Position numbers and translations under genes: made by a program
Shown here: in pieces, positions 45,690-59,300 of the stretch
Layout: each line of letters opens with the position of its first letter
Numbering within the stretch: the first letter of the stretch is position 1
Notes under the pieces: model-generated
Databases searched by the model: none
The model's input: the letters and a program-made list of their open reading frames with translations, nothing else
Told to the model about the DNA's origin: nothing
Source of the DNA: Megalonaias nervosa
Lineage: Eukaryota; Mollusca; Bivalvia; Unionida; Unionidae
Assembly (NCBI GenBank): GCA_016617855.1
Contig: JAECUM010093994.1
Location: 1-64,000 of the forward strand
Length of the DNA stretch: 64,000 nucleotides
Direction of reading: 5' to 3'

Positions 45690-46420
45690 CAGAAGTACTT
45701 ATGGGATGGCCTGTTGTCCATCAGCTATTGTCTTTTGTCAGTCCATCATCTATTTGTGTGTTAGCACAAGTTTATTATAGCTACTTATAAACTTTTGGAG
45801 GATTGCCAGGACACTTGACACATGTATTTATCACATGGTTTTGCTGGTCTTAAATAAAACTGGTGCCAATTTGGTCATCTTGGCAGCCATCTTAAAAATC
45901 TTGCTGTCATTACTCTTCCAGAATGGAAGGTCATATCAGCATGGGGTCTGGTTGGCCCTAAGTGAAAATGGTGTTGCTTGATCATCAAATACGGTTGTAA
46001 CAGTCACTATCTTGAAAATCTTGTTACTGCCACTCCATCTGAATGGTCATATGGTATGGGGTTTTCACCAGAATACTTCTTGTCATATCTAGTTGGTCAC
46101 AAAAGAAAATTAAGTACATGAAATTGGTACAAGTCATTTATCCAATATGGCTGCCATGAAGGCTATCTTTAAAATCTTGCTATCGCCACTTCCTCTAAGT
46201 GGAAGGTCATACTGACATGGGGTTTTTACCAAATGTCTGCTCGATACTAAATGAAAAGGGTGTGAATCTGACATTCAGTATTTCCACCACAGCAGCTAAT
46301 TTGAAAATCTTGTCACTGATAAATATCAGAGATAGTTTAAATGCTCAGCAGGAAGAATGGGTCATTTCTTGAATTTCTTTAAATTCTTGTAAGTCAGTAA
46401 CATCAGTCTCTTTCTTTTTT
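45690..46420 (+). repeat. Dispersed repeat family E, copy downstream of ASNS
   Basis: CTTATGGGATGGCCTGTTGT, TTGGAGGATTGCCAGGACAC, ATATCAGCATGGGGTCTGG and the end block CAGAGATAGTTTAAATGCTC, CAGCAGGAAG in family E order. A head-only piece lies at 46620-46662 (TTAGCTCAACTGGTAATAG). Confidence 0.65.
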
Positions 46421-46664
46421 ACTTTCTAACTATATGTAAAGGTGGACAGGACAAAAATATGGGGTAGGGTCTGTTGGGTTGTGTGATAATTAATTGCATC
46501 ACTTAAATTTCCAGTGGATTATATCATTATTAATTCATCTGGACACGAAGACATGGCAGGTTATGGTATGGCCCCGTGTCCAGTTGCTTGCTACCATTCT
46601 GGAGGCCATATTTCTGATCCTATTTTTAGCTCAACTGGTAATAGACCAGAAGAGCTTATGGTCA

Positions 46665-47630
46665 CAGACAACTGATTATTTTATGAGCCACAGCACAAGC
46701 CTATTTGTAGTGGTATATTAAATATTGTATTTAAAAGAATGAAGGAACTAATCGGCTGCGAAAAATTGACAGAAAAAATTAATTGTTTAGAAGAAGTCTG
46801 TGTGTAGGTAAATTGTACACATGAGAAGGCTTGAACTTAAAACCATTTTGATATCTGTGACTGCACAGGTACTACTGGATATAATGGAGATCTTACCAGT
46901 CTCAGTTTGTTTAAGGGGCACCAACAACGTAATTTTAGGTAAAAATGAGGCATGCAGCATATCAATTTCCTCCTGTTAAAAATTTCTTCATCAGATAGAT
47001 TACTAATAAAATATAAGGGCTGATCTTAAGCAAAAGTATGTCAACATTTTAGCAACTCAATTCCTTATTAGATTTTTAACAAACTTAGCATGTAGGCTTG
47101 TATTATTAAGATATTCAGTGAGTTTTGTTGTTTTGAGGCAGTCTTGCATCTGATTGGATGAGCTTTGTCACAGCAGTGAACAGCTCTTGTTCAGTTACCA
47201 TGTCAATAAACTGTTGTAAACTACTATGATTGTTTTTATGTTATTATTTTGTATGTGCATATTTTCTGATTACTCAAACATGAAATAAAATAAAGGTAAA
47301 TAAACACTTAATAATTCATGGGTTGCTTAGAGTTTACTGGAAGACCTCTACTATATTGTATAGTACTTACAAAGTGCAAATCATGTGCTTAGTCACTCAA
47401 CTATTTGTTTATTCCCAAAAATAATAGATGTAGATTTTGCTTTATTGTTTTTATGAAATTGCCTTCTTCCAAATCACATTTTGGCTAGACATCCATTGCA
47501 ACGTTCTTTACTTGAGCCATGTGCTCAAGAGTTATCTTTTTTCAGCGATTCAAGCAATCCTCCAAAGTGATGCAATCTACATGAAAAGACATGTCTTTAA
47601 TTGTACAAGGCACAGAACCAGCATAACTGT
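46665..47630. other. Spacer downstream of ASNS, no gene recognised
   Basis: AT-rich sequence without a supported frame or identified repeat. Confidence 0.3.
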
Positions 47631-47636
47631 CATATA

Positions 47637-50126
47637 CAGTATTCCCCCTCTTGAACGGCCCCCCTGACAAGCGGCCACCCGCTTCTTATGGCCAGAATCT
47701 CTAGGCATCGACAAGTTTGTGTTCAAAAGTACCCCTCAAGAATGGCCACCCTTCTAACATGACCAGCAGCCAGCATATTAATACAAAAATGTAAAATGTT
47801 CCCCTCACAAGCGGCCACTTTTTATTTCAAATGTGTCCAGAACCAATAATTCATATTGTAAGGTAAGGAATCAGATTATCTCTACAGTCGATACTTGTCT
47901 CCCGATGTAAAGTTTCCATTACTGAAAGAAGTGTTGGCTAAAGTACATGTAACACTAAGATTAATATTATATCATTATCTATAAAATCTGACGTTTACAG
48001 GAAATGGGCTCAGCAATGTTGTGATAGAGTTTTGGGCTTCACACATCTGTCGAGTTCTTCTCTTTGATGATTACAACCGGATGTAATTGCCAAGATCATA
48101 ACATGGTCAGCATAGGCTAAATATTGATTCTGTGGATTAACACACAGAGAAATTAACCTTGCACAAAACAGGATACCAGACAAAGACCGAAAAATAATGT
48201 TACAATACATTTATAGCTTCCTTTATAAAGAAGGCATGTCATCCACTCTACAAAAGTTTCGTCTGCATAATTAAATCGCATACAGTTAGCAACAGCTGAA
48301 TAAATCATTACCAAACATTAACATGTCATCAAGTAAATGGAGACGTATTACTTTAGAAGAAAGTCTGTTATTCTACTTGATGACATCGGGGAGTGGGGAC
48401 TTGCAGAACAATTTTATGTAGAAAAAAACTTGAATAAAACAATTTTATGCTGAAAAGACTCGAATAAATAATGTCGTAACCCATAAGGAGATTATTCAGA
48501 AACAGTGGGAAAATAGAGCAAATGGAAAGAGAATTGACCTTATGCCCGACGATAGATCGCTCCGCCTACCAAATCACGTGACTTAACCTCCGACAAACCT
48601 GCAGTAGTTGGCAAAGAAATATGTTTCAGTTTAAGTGATATGTTTATTAATGTGATCTGTATTATTCTTAAAAATATAAAATTACAAAGTTGCATTAATT
48701 GTACTGCAGTAGGCAATATTTATATATGTAGTTCAAGTTCATACATTAATAACCTAAGTGTTTTATTTCAGTAAATAATAACAATCAATTGTATAGCTGT
48801 TTAAGAACTTATTCATATGAAAGGAAACTTGCTCCAAAAGATGCTGATCTATTTAGCAGATAATGTTATCCTTGTTAATTTTATCTGACTTATGTTTATG
48901 CTGCCTTGGAAGTATATGAATTAAAAATTAATAACAAAATCGTAAATAATTACTGTTCAGAAGTATACTGTTGTACATAATAATTTTAAGGTCTGCTATG
49001 TTCATCAGATGGAATTTTGATCAATGATGTCTGTTGATGTAACCATGTAAATGCTTGCTTAATATATAGGAAGATAATTATTTGAAACCTTTATTTTGTA
49101 TTTCTTCATTACTAATTACATTTTTGTATCCCCATTGCTCCTTCAACCCAATGAGAAAGTAAAGCTTCACTCTAGTGTCTGAAAGATCGAGACGATAAAT
49201 CATTAATTCTGGGACAAGCCAACATTAAAGTAAATTTTCAAACTTTAAAATAATGCAGCCTTGGGTTCAGTGCTTCCTATACAAGAATAAATAATATATA
49301 TATCAAAGCCCGAAAGTTAGGGGGTTTTCCACCTATATTCTTGAAATGTAATTTTTACATATATATTTTTCAATTTCAAATTCTTTTTTTTTTCAAGCTA
49401 TCAACGAGGCATACTTTTATGCAAACAAACATGTTGTAATTGTCATCAATTGTGTCGTTATTCAGCTGATCATACGCGCGACAAGTCGTTATCCATCGAA
49501 GTTTCGCCTATGTTTCGGGAAAGTAATACATCTAATTCCTCCATTTAGACGATCTGGAAATTGACTGTCAGAATTACAAGACTTCTTTTCACTGTTATCG
49601 ATCGAGAAATCAACAAATCATTGCAAAATTTGTAAATACTTATCATAATCAGTTCACTGTTGCTATAAGCAGCTTGTCGGAGGAAAATGGCGGACTTAAG
49701 CAATGACTGGAGGTGTGCCTACTTTACGCTCGCTGATTGGTTAATTGATCCAGCATGATTGACAAGTGGCGATAGGTCAATTATGTATGTACCAAGATTT
49801 AAATGATGTTTTGAATGGTTTTGCAATGTGCATGACAACAATACCCACCCTCATATCACACTTACGTCAAGAATAAGAATTGTTAATGTATATTCAGTTG
49901 AAATAAGTCTATTCTTAAGACAAGAAGAATCTTTTAATAATTAATGTTACTTTTAAATGAAGATATTAAATGAAGATATTAAATGCTTTGAAGTATGTAG
50001 CTTTCTTACTATGTACATTACATATACTTCTCACAAAAAATTTAGTTCCCTTCTGGAAAGGCCACCTGTCTTATAAGGCCCCTTTCCCAGTGCAGAAGGG
50101 GCGGCCATATAAGAGTGGGACCACTG
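47637..50126. mobile_element. 2.49-kb TA-flanked DNA element without transposase
   Basis: Left end CAGTATTCCCCCTCTTGAAC and the complement of the right end CAGTGGTCCCACTCTTATAT are inverted, each followed by repeated GGCC-containing motifs (AAGCGGCCACC, AATGGCCACCC / GGCCGCCCC, AGGTGGCC). TA lies immediately outside both ends. Ends of this kind occur in Tc1/mariner/pogo elements. No open frame above about 70 codons is inside, so it needs a partner transposase. An inner inverted pair is given separately. Confidence 0.65.
48534..49785. mobile_element. Possible nested inverted-repeat element
   Basis: ATTGACCTTATGCCC...CGATAG and AACCTCCGACAA near 48534-48600 are mirrored by TTGTCGGAGGAAAATGGCGG and GGCGATAGGTCAAT at 49675-49785. 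Matches are interrupted, so an old element inside the 2.49-kb one is only suggested. Confidence 0.4.
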
Positions 50127-50881
50127 TATTCATTAACAAATAACCAAAACATAGGTTTTAAATCTGAATAAAGACAGGCTAAAATTGTCATCGATCCATG
50201 TTTTATGTTTTGGCTTAACACAAATCATAACTTACCATGCATTATTCATTCCACTTTTGATATTGGCAAGCAAATTGTTTCAGCATTTTCTATAGTTTAT
50301 AACTGGTGGAGTTATCTTATGTTTTCTGAAAACAATACAGATCAGTTGTTTAAACCATGAAGCTGGCTTGGTTAAAGGGGAACTTGGCTAGTTGCAATAC
50401 CATTACTTGTTTGTTCTACAACATTACTCCACATAAATTAACTGTTTTAAAGTCTAAAGTGGATTGAGAATTCTCAGAACAAGATGGGCATAATAGCTAT
50501 GCACATTATTCATTCCACTTATGATTTTGGAAAGCAAGTTGTTTCAGCATCTCCTTTTGATAATATTAAAAAAGAGCATGAAAGGGAGATCTTACCGTTA
50601 ATATAGGCACAACATCCTCTTCATGCTTGATTCTTGTCATTGTCCTATCAAATTGTACATACCTGAATAAGGTACAAATGATAAGAAAACTGAAGAAAAT
50701 TAAATATATTTATTGACTTATCAAACATTATTAATTTTTATATTTCCATTTAATAATTCAAAATGATAGTTCCTTAACCATAAAGTCACTTTTTGTATTG
50801 ACATTATGATCGATAAAATCAAGTGGCTTTAAAAATACACATGGTTCAAATATGTTAAAAATATTTGTGTCCAGTGAAATG

Positions 50882-51090
50882 TGGGGTGCCCGGTGGTCAA
50901 GTGGTCCAAGGTGCTCACCTTTACAGCTCACTCATAACTCACCTCTGTCCACATGTGTTCGAGTCTTGCTGGCTCTTGTAGATATGTGAGAAAGCTTGCC
51001 AGTAGCTTCCTGTGGGTCAGTGGTTCTTCCCAGGTTTTCCTTCCACCAAATATACTGGCCACTATTATATTATGTATTCAGTAGTGATTA
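50882..51090 (+). mobile_element. SINE family B, diverged copy
   Basis: GTGGTCAAGTGGTCCAAGG head, CACCTCTGTCC, GAGAAAGCTTGCCAGTAGCTT and TACTGGCCAC follow the family B order with many substitutions and no (CAA)n tail. Confidence 0.65.
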
Positions 51091-51299
51091 GTGGTTCTAT
51101 TATGTTACAAAAAATTTAAACAGCATATTAGAATATAGCAACATAACCACCATCTATATGACCATCTCATTTTGAAACAAAATTGTTTTCTTCAGATTCT
51201 GCCCTTGTTCTTTGATTCACTCTTCTGTTCTCTTTATCAGGGGCGATTTACATGATCACTTGTCATCATTACCATATCTACTGCTGTTCATTAACAGAA

Positions 51300-51410
51300 G
51301 GGCAATGGTATTGGCAACTTGTACACATAATCCTTAGGGCAATGGTATTGGCAACTTGTACACATAATCCTTAGGGCAATGGTATTGGCAACTTGTACAC
51401 ATAATCCTTA
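51300..51410. repeat. 37-bp tandem repeat, three copies
   Basis: GGGCAATGGTATTGGCAACT / TGTACACATAATCCTTA occurs three times without change. Confidence 0.9.
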
Positions 51411-52007
51411 AACAATATCAATCATGAGTTTAAGTTGGTCATGGTCACAAAGCACAGCAGTAAGCTGGTGTGTTTAAAAGCGAGTTTGGAAGCTATTTTG
51501 ATGCTTTCTTGTAGAATAAAATGATCTCGTTCATGCTAAAGTGAAAACCAAAGACCACTGATCAAGTGGTCTTATTTCATTATAGTAAACAATATACTAA
51601 AAACATTTTCTGTTTATAGTATGTGTATAAATACTGCACTAATTTAATCTCTCTTTCCACATAAACATATTAACTGATAACAGAAGTCTTTTTGAGTTTT
51701 TTCAAATTTTTTATTGTAGTTAGATTTGTGTTAATTTTGCTGTATGAATACAAAGTTGCACATAAATTCAGCATTCTTAATCACCTGTTAAACTTGGGTA
51801 ATGCAAAAAGTACCTGTCTGTCATAAAGAGGTTTCTTAATTATCAGTCATTTATGATTTACATACTCCTAAAAAAAAAAAACCCAGGTTTTATGAAAGGG
51901 AATAACAGCTTATAAAACAAAACAATTGTACCAGGTTTTTATGTTTTGTACATTAGGAGTAGATCAGTAACTATTGCAGATCATACATCTTTGTGAGGCC
52001 CAATTCC

Positions 52008-52013
52008 TTTATT
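52008..52013 (-). promoter_or_regulatory. Likely polyadenylation signal of the C22orf39 homolog
   Basis: AATAAA read on the minus strand, about 150 bases past the TGA, in a position expected for a short 3' UTR. Confidence 0.55.
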
Positions 52014-52161
52014 TTTCATACCTGGTCAGTACTCAGAACTAATAATTATATATTGTACATATAACGTTTTGTACTCTGAAAAAAATATATCTTCTGTGTA
52101 TGAGAATTAGACGAATTATGGTAACTAAAATTAAAGCCATTATCTAAAAACATTGCAACTT

Positions 52162-52389
52162 TCATAAAATAACACAACCAACATAATTTTTGTTAACGAT
52201 GTAATTTGGGTCTTTGAATTTTTCCCTTGTGTATTTAGCTAATAGTGAGTCTTCATTTGCTTCAGACCATTCTGGGATTGGGGCACTCCAGTCCTTTGGT
52301 GGACTTGTCCTGTATTCCCACACATTATTCCCATATGCTCCAGCTAGCCGTTCAAATCTTCTTGCCTTTTCATGGGCAATTATTTCTTC
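52162..52389 (-). CDS. C22orf39: C22orf39 homolog, terminal coding exon
   Basis: Acceptor CTTATTACAG, then 75 codons and TGA at 52164-52162. Encodes EEIIAHEKARRFERLAGAYG, VWEYRTSPPKDWSAPIPEW and an acidic/basic tail ending VNKNYVGCVIL. The open frame on the opposite strand here is only its shadow. Confidence 0.88.
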   Translation of the reverse strand, partial: EEIIAHEKARRFERLAGAYGNNVWEYRTSPPKDWSAPIPEWSEANEDSLLAKYTREKFKDPNYIVNKNYVGCVIL

Positions 52390-53265
52390 CTGTAATAAGA
52401 GTGATGTTTATTTTGTTTGAGAAAGAAAAGAGTTAAAGTTTAAAGTTTGACAGTTTGAAACATTATCATGACTTGTATAACATATTCTTGTTGGCATGTT
52501 AGCATCAAGGTGCATTTGTTAGGCTGAATAAACCATAAAAGAACTTGAAGGAAACACCATTCTTGTTTGGACAAGCAGTTCTCTTTGCACATGCCAGCAT
52601 TAGGAATTGAATCCATAACCACAGTGGTGCAAAGCAAATGTGTTACTTCTATACCTTTCATGCCTCTTGCATTTGTGGAACCTATTATCAAAATATGTGA
52701 TGTGTAAAAGACAAAACTCCAGCCATGGTTGACAAAGTATGCCCCATGCACCCTTGACTTCCAGGACTGTAAAAAATGTTACAATAAAAATTTGTTACAT
52801 AAACTGCATTTCCTCAAAAAAATTTGATAGTTTCTTGGGTGGTACATCATGTTAAAGTTTCTTCTTGCAGTTGACATCATCTGCAGTGGGGAAGTCAAAC
52901 ACTTGACAACAGTGTGTTTCACTGTCAGTATACACTGGCATTCTATGTACTCTTGACCTTATAATATCAATGCAGAGGTGATAAATTTAAACTGTGTGTC
53001 ATCTTGACCTTAATGATATCAATGTACAGGTGATATTGTGTGGTCTTGACCTTATGATATCAACTGTACAGGTGATAAATATAAACTGTGGTCTTGACCT
53101 TATGATATCAATGTACAGGTGATAAATATAAACTGTGGTCTTGACCTTATGATATCAATGTACAGGTGATAAATATAAACTGTGTGGTCTTGACCTTATG
53201 ATATAAATGTAAGGTGATAAGCATAAACTGTGTGGTCTTGACCTTATGATATCAATGTACAGGTG

Positions 53266-53305
<40 letters not shown>

Positions 53306-56300
53306 TGTGTTGTTGTTGTTGTTGTTATAGGGTTTAACGCCATTTTTCAGCACAAGATAGGCTATACATGGCGGCCAGTATTAATGGTGGAGGAAGAACC
53401 CTGGAAAACCCCGGGAAGAACCACCGACCCACGAGAAGCTACTGGCAGGCTTTCTCACGTACCCACGTTTGCCGAGCCTGGACTCGAACTCACGCAGACA
53501 GAGGTGAGATGGCAGTGATCCGTAACGATCAGCGCTTTAGACCACTCGGCCACTCGGGGCCCCCCATTAGTTTGATGTGTAATGCAATTGTCAAGATGAC
53601 CAAAAGTTCCAATAGGTTCTGACAAGAATAAAATTGGGTTTTGTAATCAGAAATATCTTGCTTCATATTGTGCATCTTAGTTTGTAAATACTTTGAGTTG
53701 TGGAACACAAGAAGAGATGCAAACTCGGCACTGGTAGTATGCATTCTGTAAGTATGACAGTTTTTGCTGCAATGTCTTCTGATAACAAACTATTAACTTT
53801 ATTTGTACAATCTCAAAAGAGGCCCGGTGTCATCTGAAAGAATATACACAATTTGGACATCGACATTTCTTGATTAAAAATGCCAGCATGTCTTGTAGAT
53901 TTGGATGGAAGAAGCAGGCAAACTAATTTAATATCCAGAGGGATAACTGAAAGTAGGGGTGAACATTGTTTATATGTCACAAGGAATCTTGTATATAATT
54001 GTCTCAAAGTGACTATCTGCAAGAGGATGAGGTCAAGGTCATGACTGCTGAGTAGTGAATTACAGATCAACTATTGCTGTATTCTGAGATTATTGGGACA
54101 TGGAGACTCTATGGAGTGGTGCTTACAAGCTCAAGGTACTACACATGGAACTGACCACAAATACTAAGATGAGATTGTGGAGGCCTGAAAAAATTCTAGC
54201 CTAAGAGCAAGAGAGCATGTACATTGACAAACATGTGTGACACTGAAATACCCAGCTAAACTTGTAATGGATGGAAAAGTGACAGCAGTCAACTTCTGTG
54301 ACTGGTTTGTTCTCATACAATATTCACACAAGCTGATATACAATCAACTATACTGATGTACCATGTTGGTGCTGATGCAAAAGTGCAGGACAGGGATGAT
54401 GGAGACAGAGTGGAGGACTGCAAGTACCATCAGTGATTGGGACAAGGGTGTTTGTCTGATAATGATTCACCCATGACAAGCAATGTAAATGCAGAAAGAC
54501 AATATTCATTTACACTATGCAAAGGCTGTGAAGAATAAGAAACCTAGACATCCAGGACCTACTTAGACAGTGGCAGCAACATTGAAAGAAATGCAACCAA
54601 AAAGTCAAGACTTCCAGAGGACTAAGTCATCTTACGATTAGTGCTGATTTTAATGCAGTAACAGCAAAAGATGAAATTCTGGTACAGAGAGCAGAAAAAT
54701 AAACCATTAAAATCATTATAGAGGTGTTTAAACCTACTTTTACAAAGCATAGCAAAGAAGTGCATTGTGAAAATATAGCTGTTGCATGTGTGCACTCTTC
54801 TTATTATGCCTCACTGTCCATTTGGGACCATGGAGTCTTGACTACACCTTGCCAGTGGACCTGATTTCAGGTTGTTCTCTTCAGTATGACCCACATTGTT
54901 CTGGCAGCCTTGATCTCTTCCTCAACAGACCTGTACCAAGTCTTCAATGGTCTGATAACCTTTCTATTACCTTGGTGGTTCCATACTAAGGCCTGCCTAG
55001 TGATGTTGTTTGGTGGCTTTCTCTGTGAATGCCCACTCCAACCTCTCTTCATTTTTGAGATTTCTTGCTGGATAGGTAGCTGACTAATGGCTTCCCACAA
55101 TTCAGTGTTATGGATCCTCTCTTATCATTAGATGTTGAGGATACAGCAGAGGCAGCTGTTCACAAAGGACTACAGTTTGTCGGAGGTTATTTTAACCATC
55201 CTCCAGGTGTCTTGAGCCAAACAGCACGTGTTTGTGGGACAGGAGACTCAAGACATCTGCAAAGCTTAGGTCTTGCAGCTGTTTTGTGAAGTTCCACTGT
55301 GTTATAGTTCGCTTGTTTTTAGTGGTTGCCTTCATTAATCAGTCTATCACCATCACGAAGATCATTGGCCTCCTGCATCCCTGCCTGACTCCAGTTGTGT
55401 GCACTCTCATCAGCAAATTTTTTCTGTTTATGATTGAGATGATCATTGAACTGCTGATGTTTCTTGGTGAGCCAGGACAATGTGATGATCAATTGTGCTT
55501 TGTTAAATGCACAAGGTTTAGTGACTCATGGGGTAAATAAGTTTCAGAGTGAAGAAATAAGTGCACTTTTTAAAGAAAATGATATTGTTCTCTTTACAAA
55601 GACATAAACAATTGATTTGTTACAGTTTGAGGTTAATAGTTTTACACTCTTTGTTCTAAAAAGAAGAAGGACACAACCAAATGGGATTCAGTTGGTCTTG
55701 TTTTATATATTAAATCAGAATTTGTGAAAGAGAATGTAATAATTGAAATGGAATCTGAAGACATAATTTGGGTGAAACTTTAACTTTATATATTTTGTTC
55801 ATGTTACATTGTACCACAAGGTTCATTTGGGCAGCAAATGTTTTGACAGAATATTCTGCAGTACAGTTAAATTCCAAAACAAGAAAAAAATACATGTGAA
55901 TTTATAATTTGCAATGATGTGCGAGTGGGGGTTGAACCTGACTATGTAATAAATGACAATCCAAGACAAAGACCTGTTTCCTCAAATTACGAGACTGATG
56001 AAATTTTTTTTATGTGTATTATAGGACATAAAGCCATCTAATTCAAATGGACACATGCTCCTCAAATTTCCTAAACAAAATGGTCTTAGAATTATGAAAG
56101 GCAGAGATGGTGGAGATAAAGGGGTGGTCAAGCATGTGTTAATAGGAAACAGGGGTTCTTGTGTAGTTGTAGATTATATTCTTTCTAGTTAGTCTTTAAG
56201 GATGTAAATATGTTGCTGGTAGGTAATCTGAGAAATATGACTGTGGTAGGTAATCTGATCATTTAATCATGTCACTGCATACATTCTTTTTCATCTCCTT

Positions 56301-59300
56301 TTCAGTCTTATGATTTTGAAAATACTAATGAAGATCATCCAAATGAAGTAACTGAAAATATGTTTGCTTGGAATACCATGTATAGAGATGAATAATCTGA
56401 CAAGATCACATTGTATAAGTACAGCAGTTACCGATAGAACATGTTAATAGTTTGTTAAGTCCTAATGGGACTTATGAAGATATTAATAATCATATAAATA
56501 AATTTACAAAAATGTTACGTTATTTATATACTCCTATATGTCAGAAACATACTTTAGTATCTGTGAACCATCCTGTTAGTTTGTACCCCTTTACTGATTT
56601 TAAAAACAAAAAGCATCAAGGATATAAATAATAAACAAAACTTAGTCATTTCATTCATCTGTTTATAATTTTTCTAACTTGATTGTTGCCAAGGAGTCAA
56701 AAACACTGGAAACTTGTTGGCATTTTGAATCAAGCTCGAGTTTTCTTTAGTAACACAATCTCCATATTTGCATGGGCAAGTCTATGTCTTCAAGCAACAG
56801 ATGTGATGTAGTTCACTGTCTTTGATATTCTCAATAATTCTAAAAATTTTGGAGTTACATTTCTTTGATCCCATTTATACAAAAGTACTTTCTTTTTATT
56901 TGTCCATCTTTTTTTTAAAATATTAAAACTAGACATTGCAAATATTGGACACAGATGACAGAGTTTTTGCTGAAATGGACTGTTCTAAAAGCCCCCAAAA
57001 AGGAGAGTGAGCAGTCTGTTTCTTGGTTTATATCAACAGCTTCCATTTAGTTTGCAACACCAATAAGCTGATGTAGTTAGGGACACACTGGTGATAATCA
57101 AGTTAGAAATTATAAATTTATGAATGAATTTCATTGTCTGTATAAATTTACCAAAGGATTGATCTTTAATATGTGCCATTTAATTGACTTGAATACAGCA
57201 TCAATTGGGATCAACTGAAAATGGTAAACGTTATCAATGTCAACCCAAAACTGAAAAAGTCAAGAAAGGTTTCCAACATTCTGATGCAATTGTATGGAAC
57301 TCACTAACAAGTAAAAATTTTTATAAAATATACAAAAAATCAATAAATGATTTTTAAAAGATGCACATCCCTAGGTATTGAAAATAAACTATATATGCAT
57401 CTCTACAACTTATGTATAAGTGTGTGATACAAGCTGAACTTTTTTTTAAAGACAATACTTAATTTGTTGTGTAAAACATACTGTTTGATATAAAAAATAT
57501 ATTTGATTTGCTGTGTAAGCCATATTGTTTACTTAGATACAAATTATATTCCCTCAGTTTTTTTTAAAAACCCTTTTTACATTTGTCTTTATTTTTTTTC
57601 TCTTTGTCACTTTTTTCCACTAAAGATGGCCTCAAGGGAGAAAAGCCACTGTACTGAATCAGCTACTTCTGTGATAAAGTATTATTATTATTATATGCTC
57701 ATTTTTTTTCTCTGTTAACTTTACATTGTCAGAATCGTGCAATATTTTATGATATTGTACTCGCATGCAACTTCATACTGAACTCACGTGTGCCCAATAG
57801 TGTATTAGGAACTACTTTGTAAACAAACCATGTACACTCTCGTAGTAGATGCTTTACATTTTGGTTGATTAAATTTGTTTCTGAATGAACTAAAGCAGAT
57901 GTTTCATGGACTGCCACATACCAGCTGCTTTGGCACATTCTGCGTTAACCTCAAAATGTACTTTCTTAGGCCTGCAAATCTGAATTACATGAGCCATGTC
58001 ATGGGTTCTCAAGCTTGATTACACATTTCAAAATTGTACTGTAATTCGACTATATTCCAAGTGCAATTACATCCTCCTTACTGCACTCAAAATGAAATAA
58101 ACATTATATTCCATAGCATCTTTTTAATAATTGCAATTGAAAGACTTCATATTTTTCCCACATTATGATTTCAAACATTCAATGATGGAACAGAAACACA
58201 CTTGCAGATGTCAACACGCTTCTCCCTGCTTCAATCCGATGTATTTCATGTAGAATTGGCACAGATAAATCCAGTCCATAATCACGAAATTTCGTAAAAT
58301 CGACAAAAATACCAAAATCTATTCATTCCAGATCAAATGGAAAAAGCTGTTGCAATGTGCATTCATTCACAATATGACTCCAAATTTCAATTTTAAGTAG
58401 ACCCAAAACACCATTTTCTTTTGAAAGTTATGTCTAGCGTGCAACTAAGTTCAAATTTATCTGGGTGGAGTTATGTGCGCATTCATAATGTTGTGTAATG
58501 ATGAATCTGCACTTGTGTATTTAGTTTGGAATAGGGCATACAGTCAGTTACTTTGTTTCTTGTAGTGTATTTTTGTTTATATAATTAAGCCTTAGGTAGA
58601 ATAAAAAAAATGAGCATATAATAATAAGGTTACTGCATTTGTATGGGAAAATATGAACTTGTTTTGTTGGATGGATATACTGCACTTCCAAGGTCGTGCA
58701 GTATTTCCATCCGAAAAACTCATTCATATTTTCCCATACAAATGCAGTAACCTATAATTATTATTATTATTATTATTATTATTATTGTGTAGTTTAGCCT
58801 AAATGATAATGGTATGAGGATGGGAAAAAAGTGTCCTGCCACCAGACTTGTGTTAACTTTCCTGTCACTCATTGGTACAGCTAACAGAGAATGGACAGCT
58901 AGATGGGCAGGAAGGTGGAAGGCTAAATATGTAATTAGTAAACTGAAATGGTACAATTTATGACAATATTGATACTTTATGGATTAGAGATTAATAATTT
59001 CTAAGAAATAATTCTCTGATGTTTAAAAAGATGGATGGATCAACAGACAGCAAGATAATAAGTATTCTAGTCAAAACCTTAAATTCAGACAAATAAAAAC
59101 CATGAAAAATTTTCCAAGAAACATTGTTTGTCTCTTCTATTCCTTTGGTTCCACTCTTCTGATAACACAAACTTACATAAGCTGCCATTGAATATGTCCT
59201 TTTAAATTGTAGACAGTTTTCATAGCTTTTCTTCCACTGACTGCAGTCAAGAAACTTTCCTAACACAAAGTATTGATGGTGTCGTGATCGTATACCTGAA

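Noticed and set aside
52540..52690. Possible antisense tRNA-derived SINE (GGATTCAATTCC)
   Set aside because: Only a weak box B and no second copy or clear tail; not enough support.
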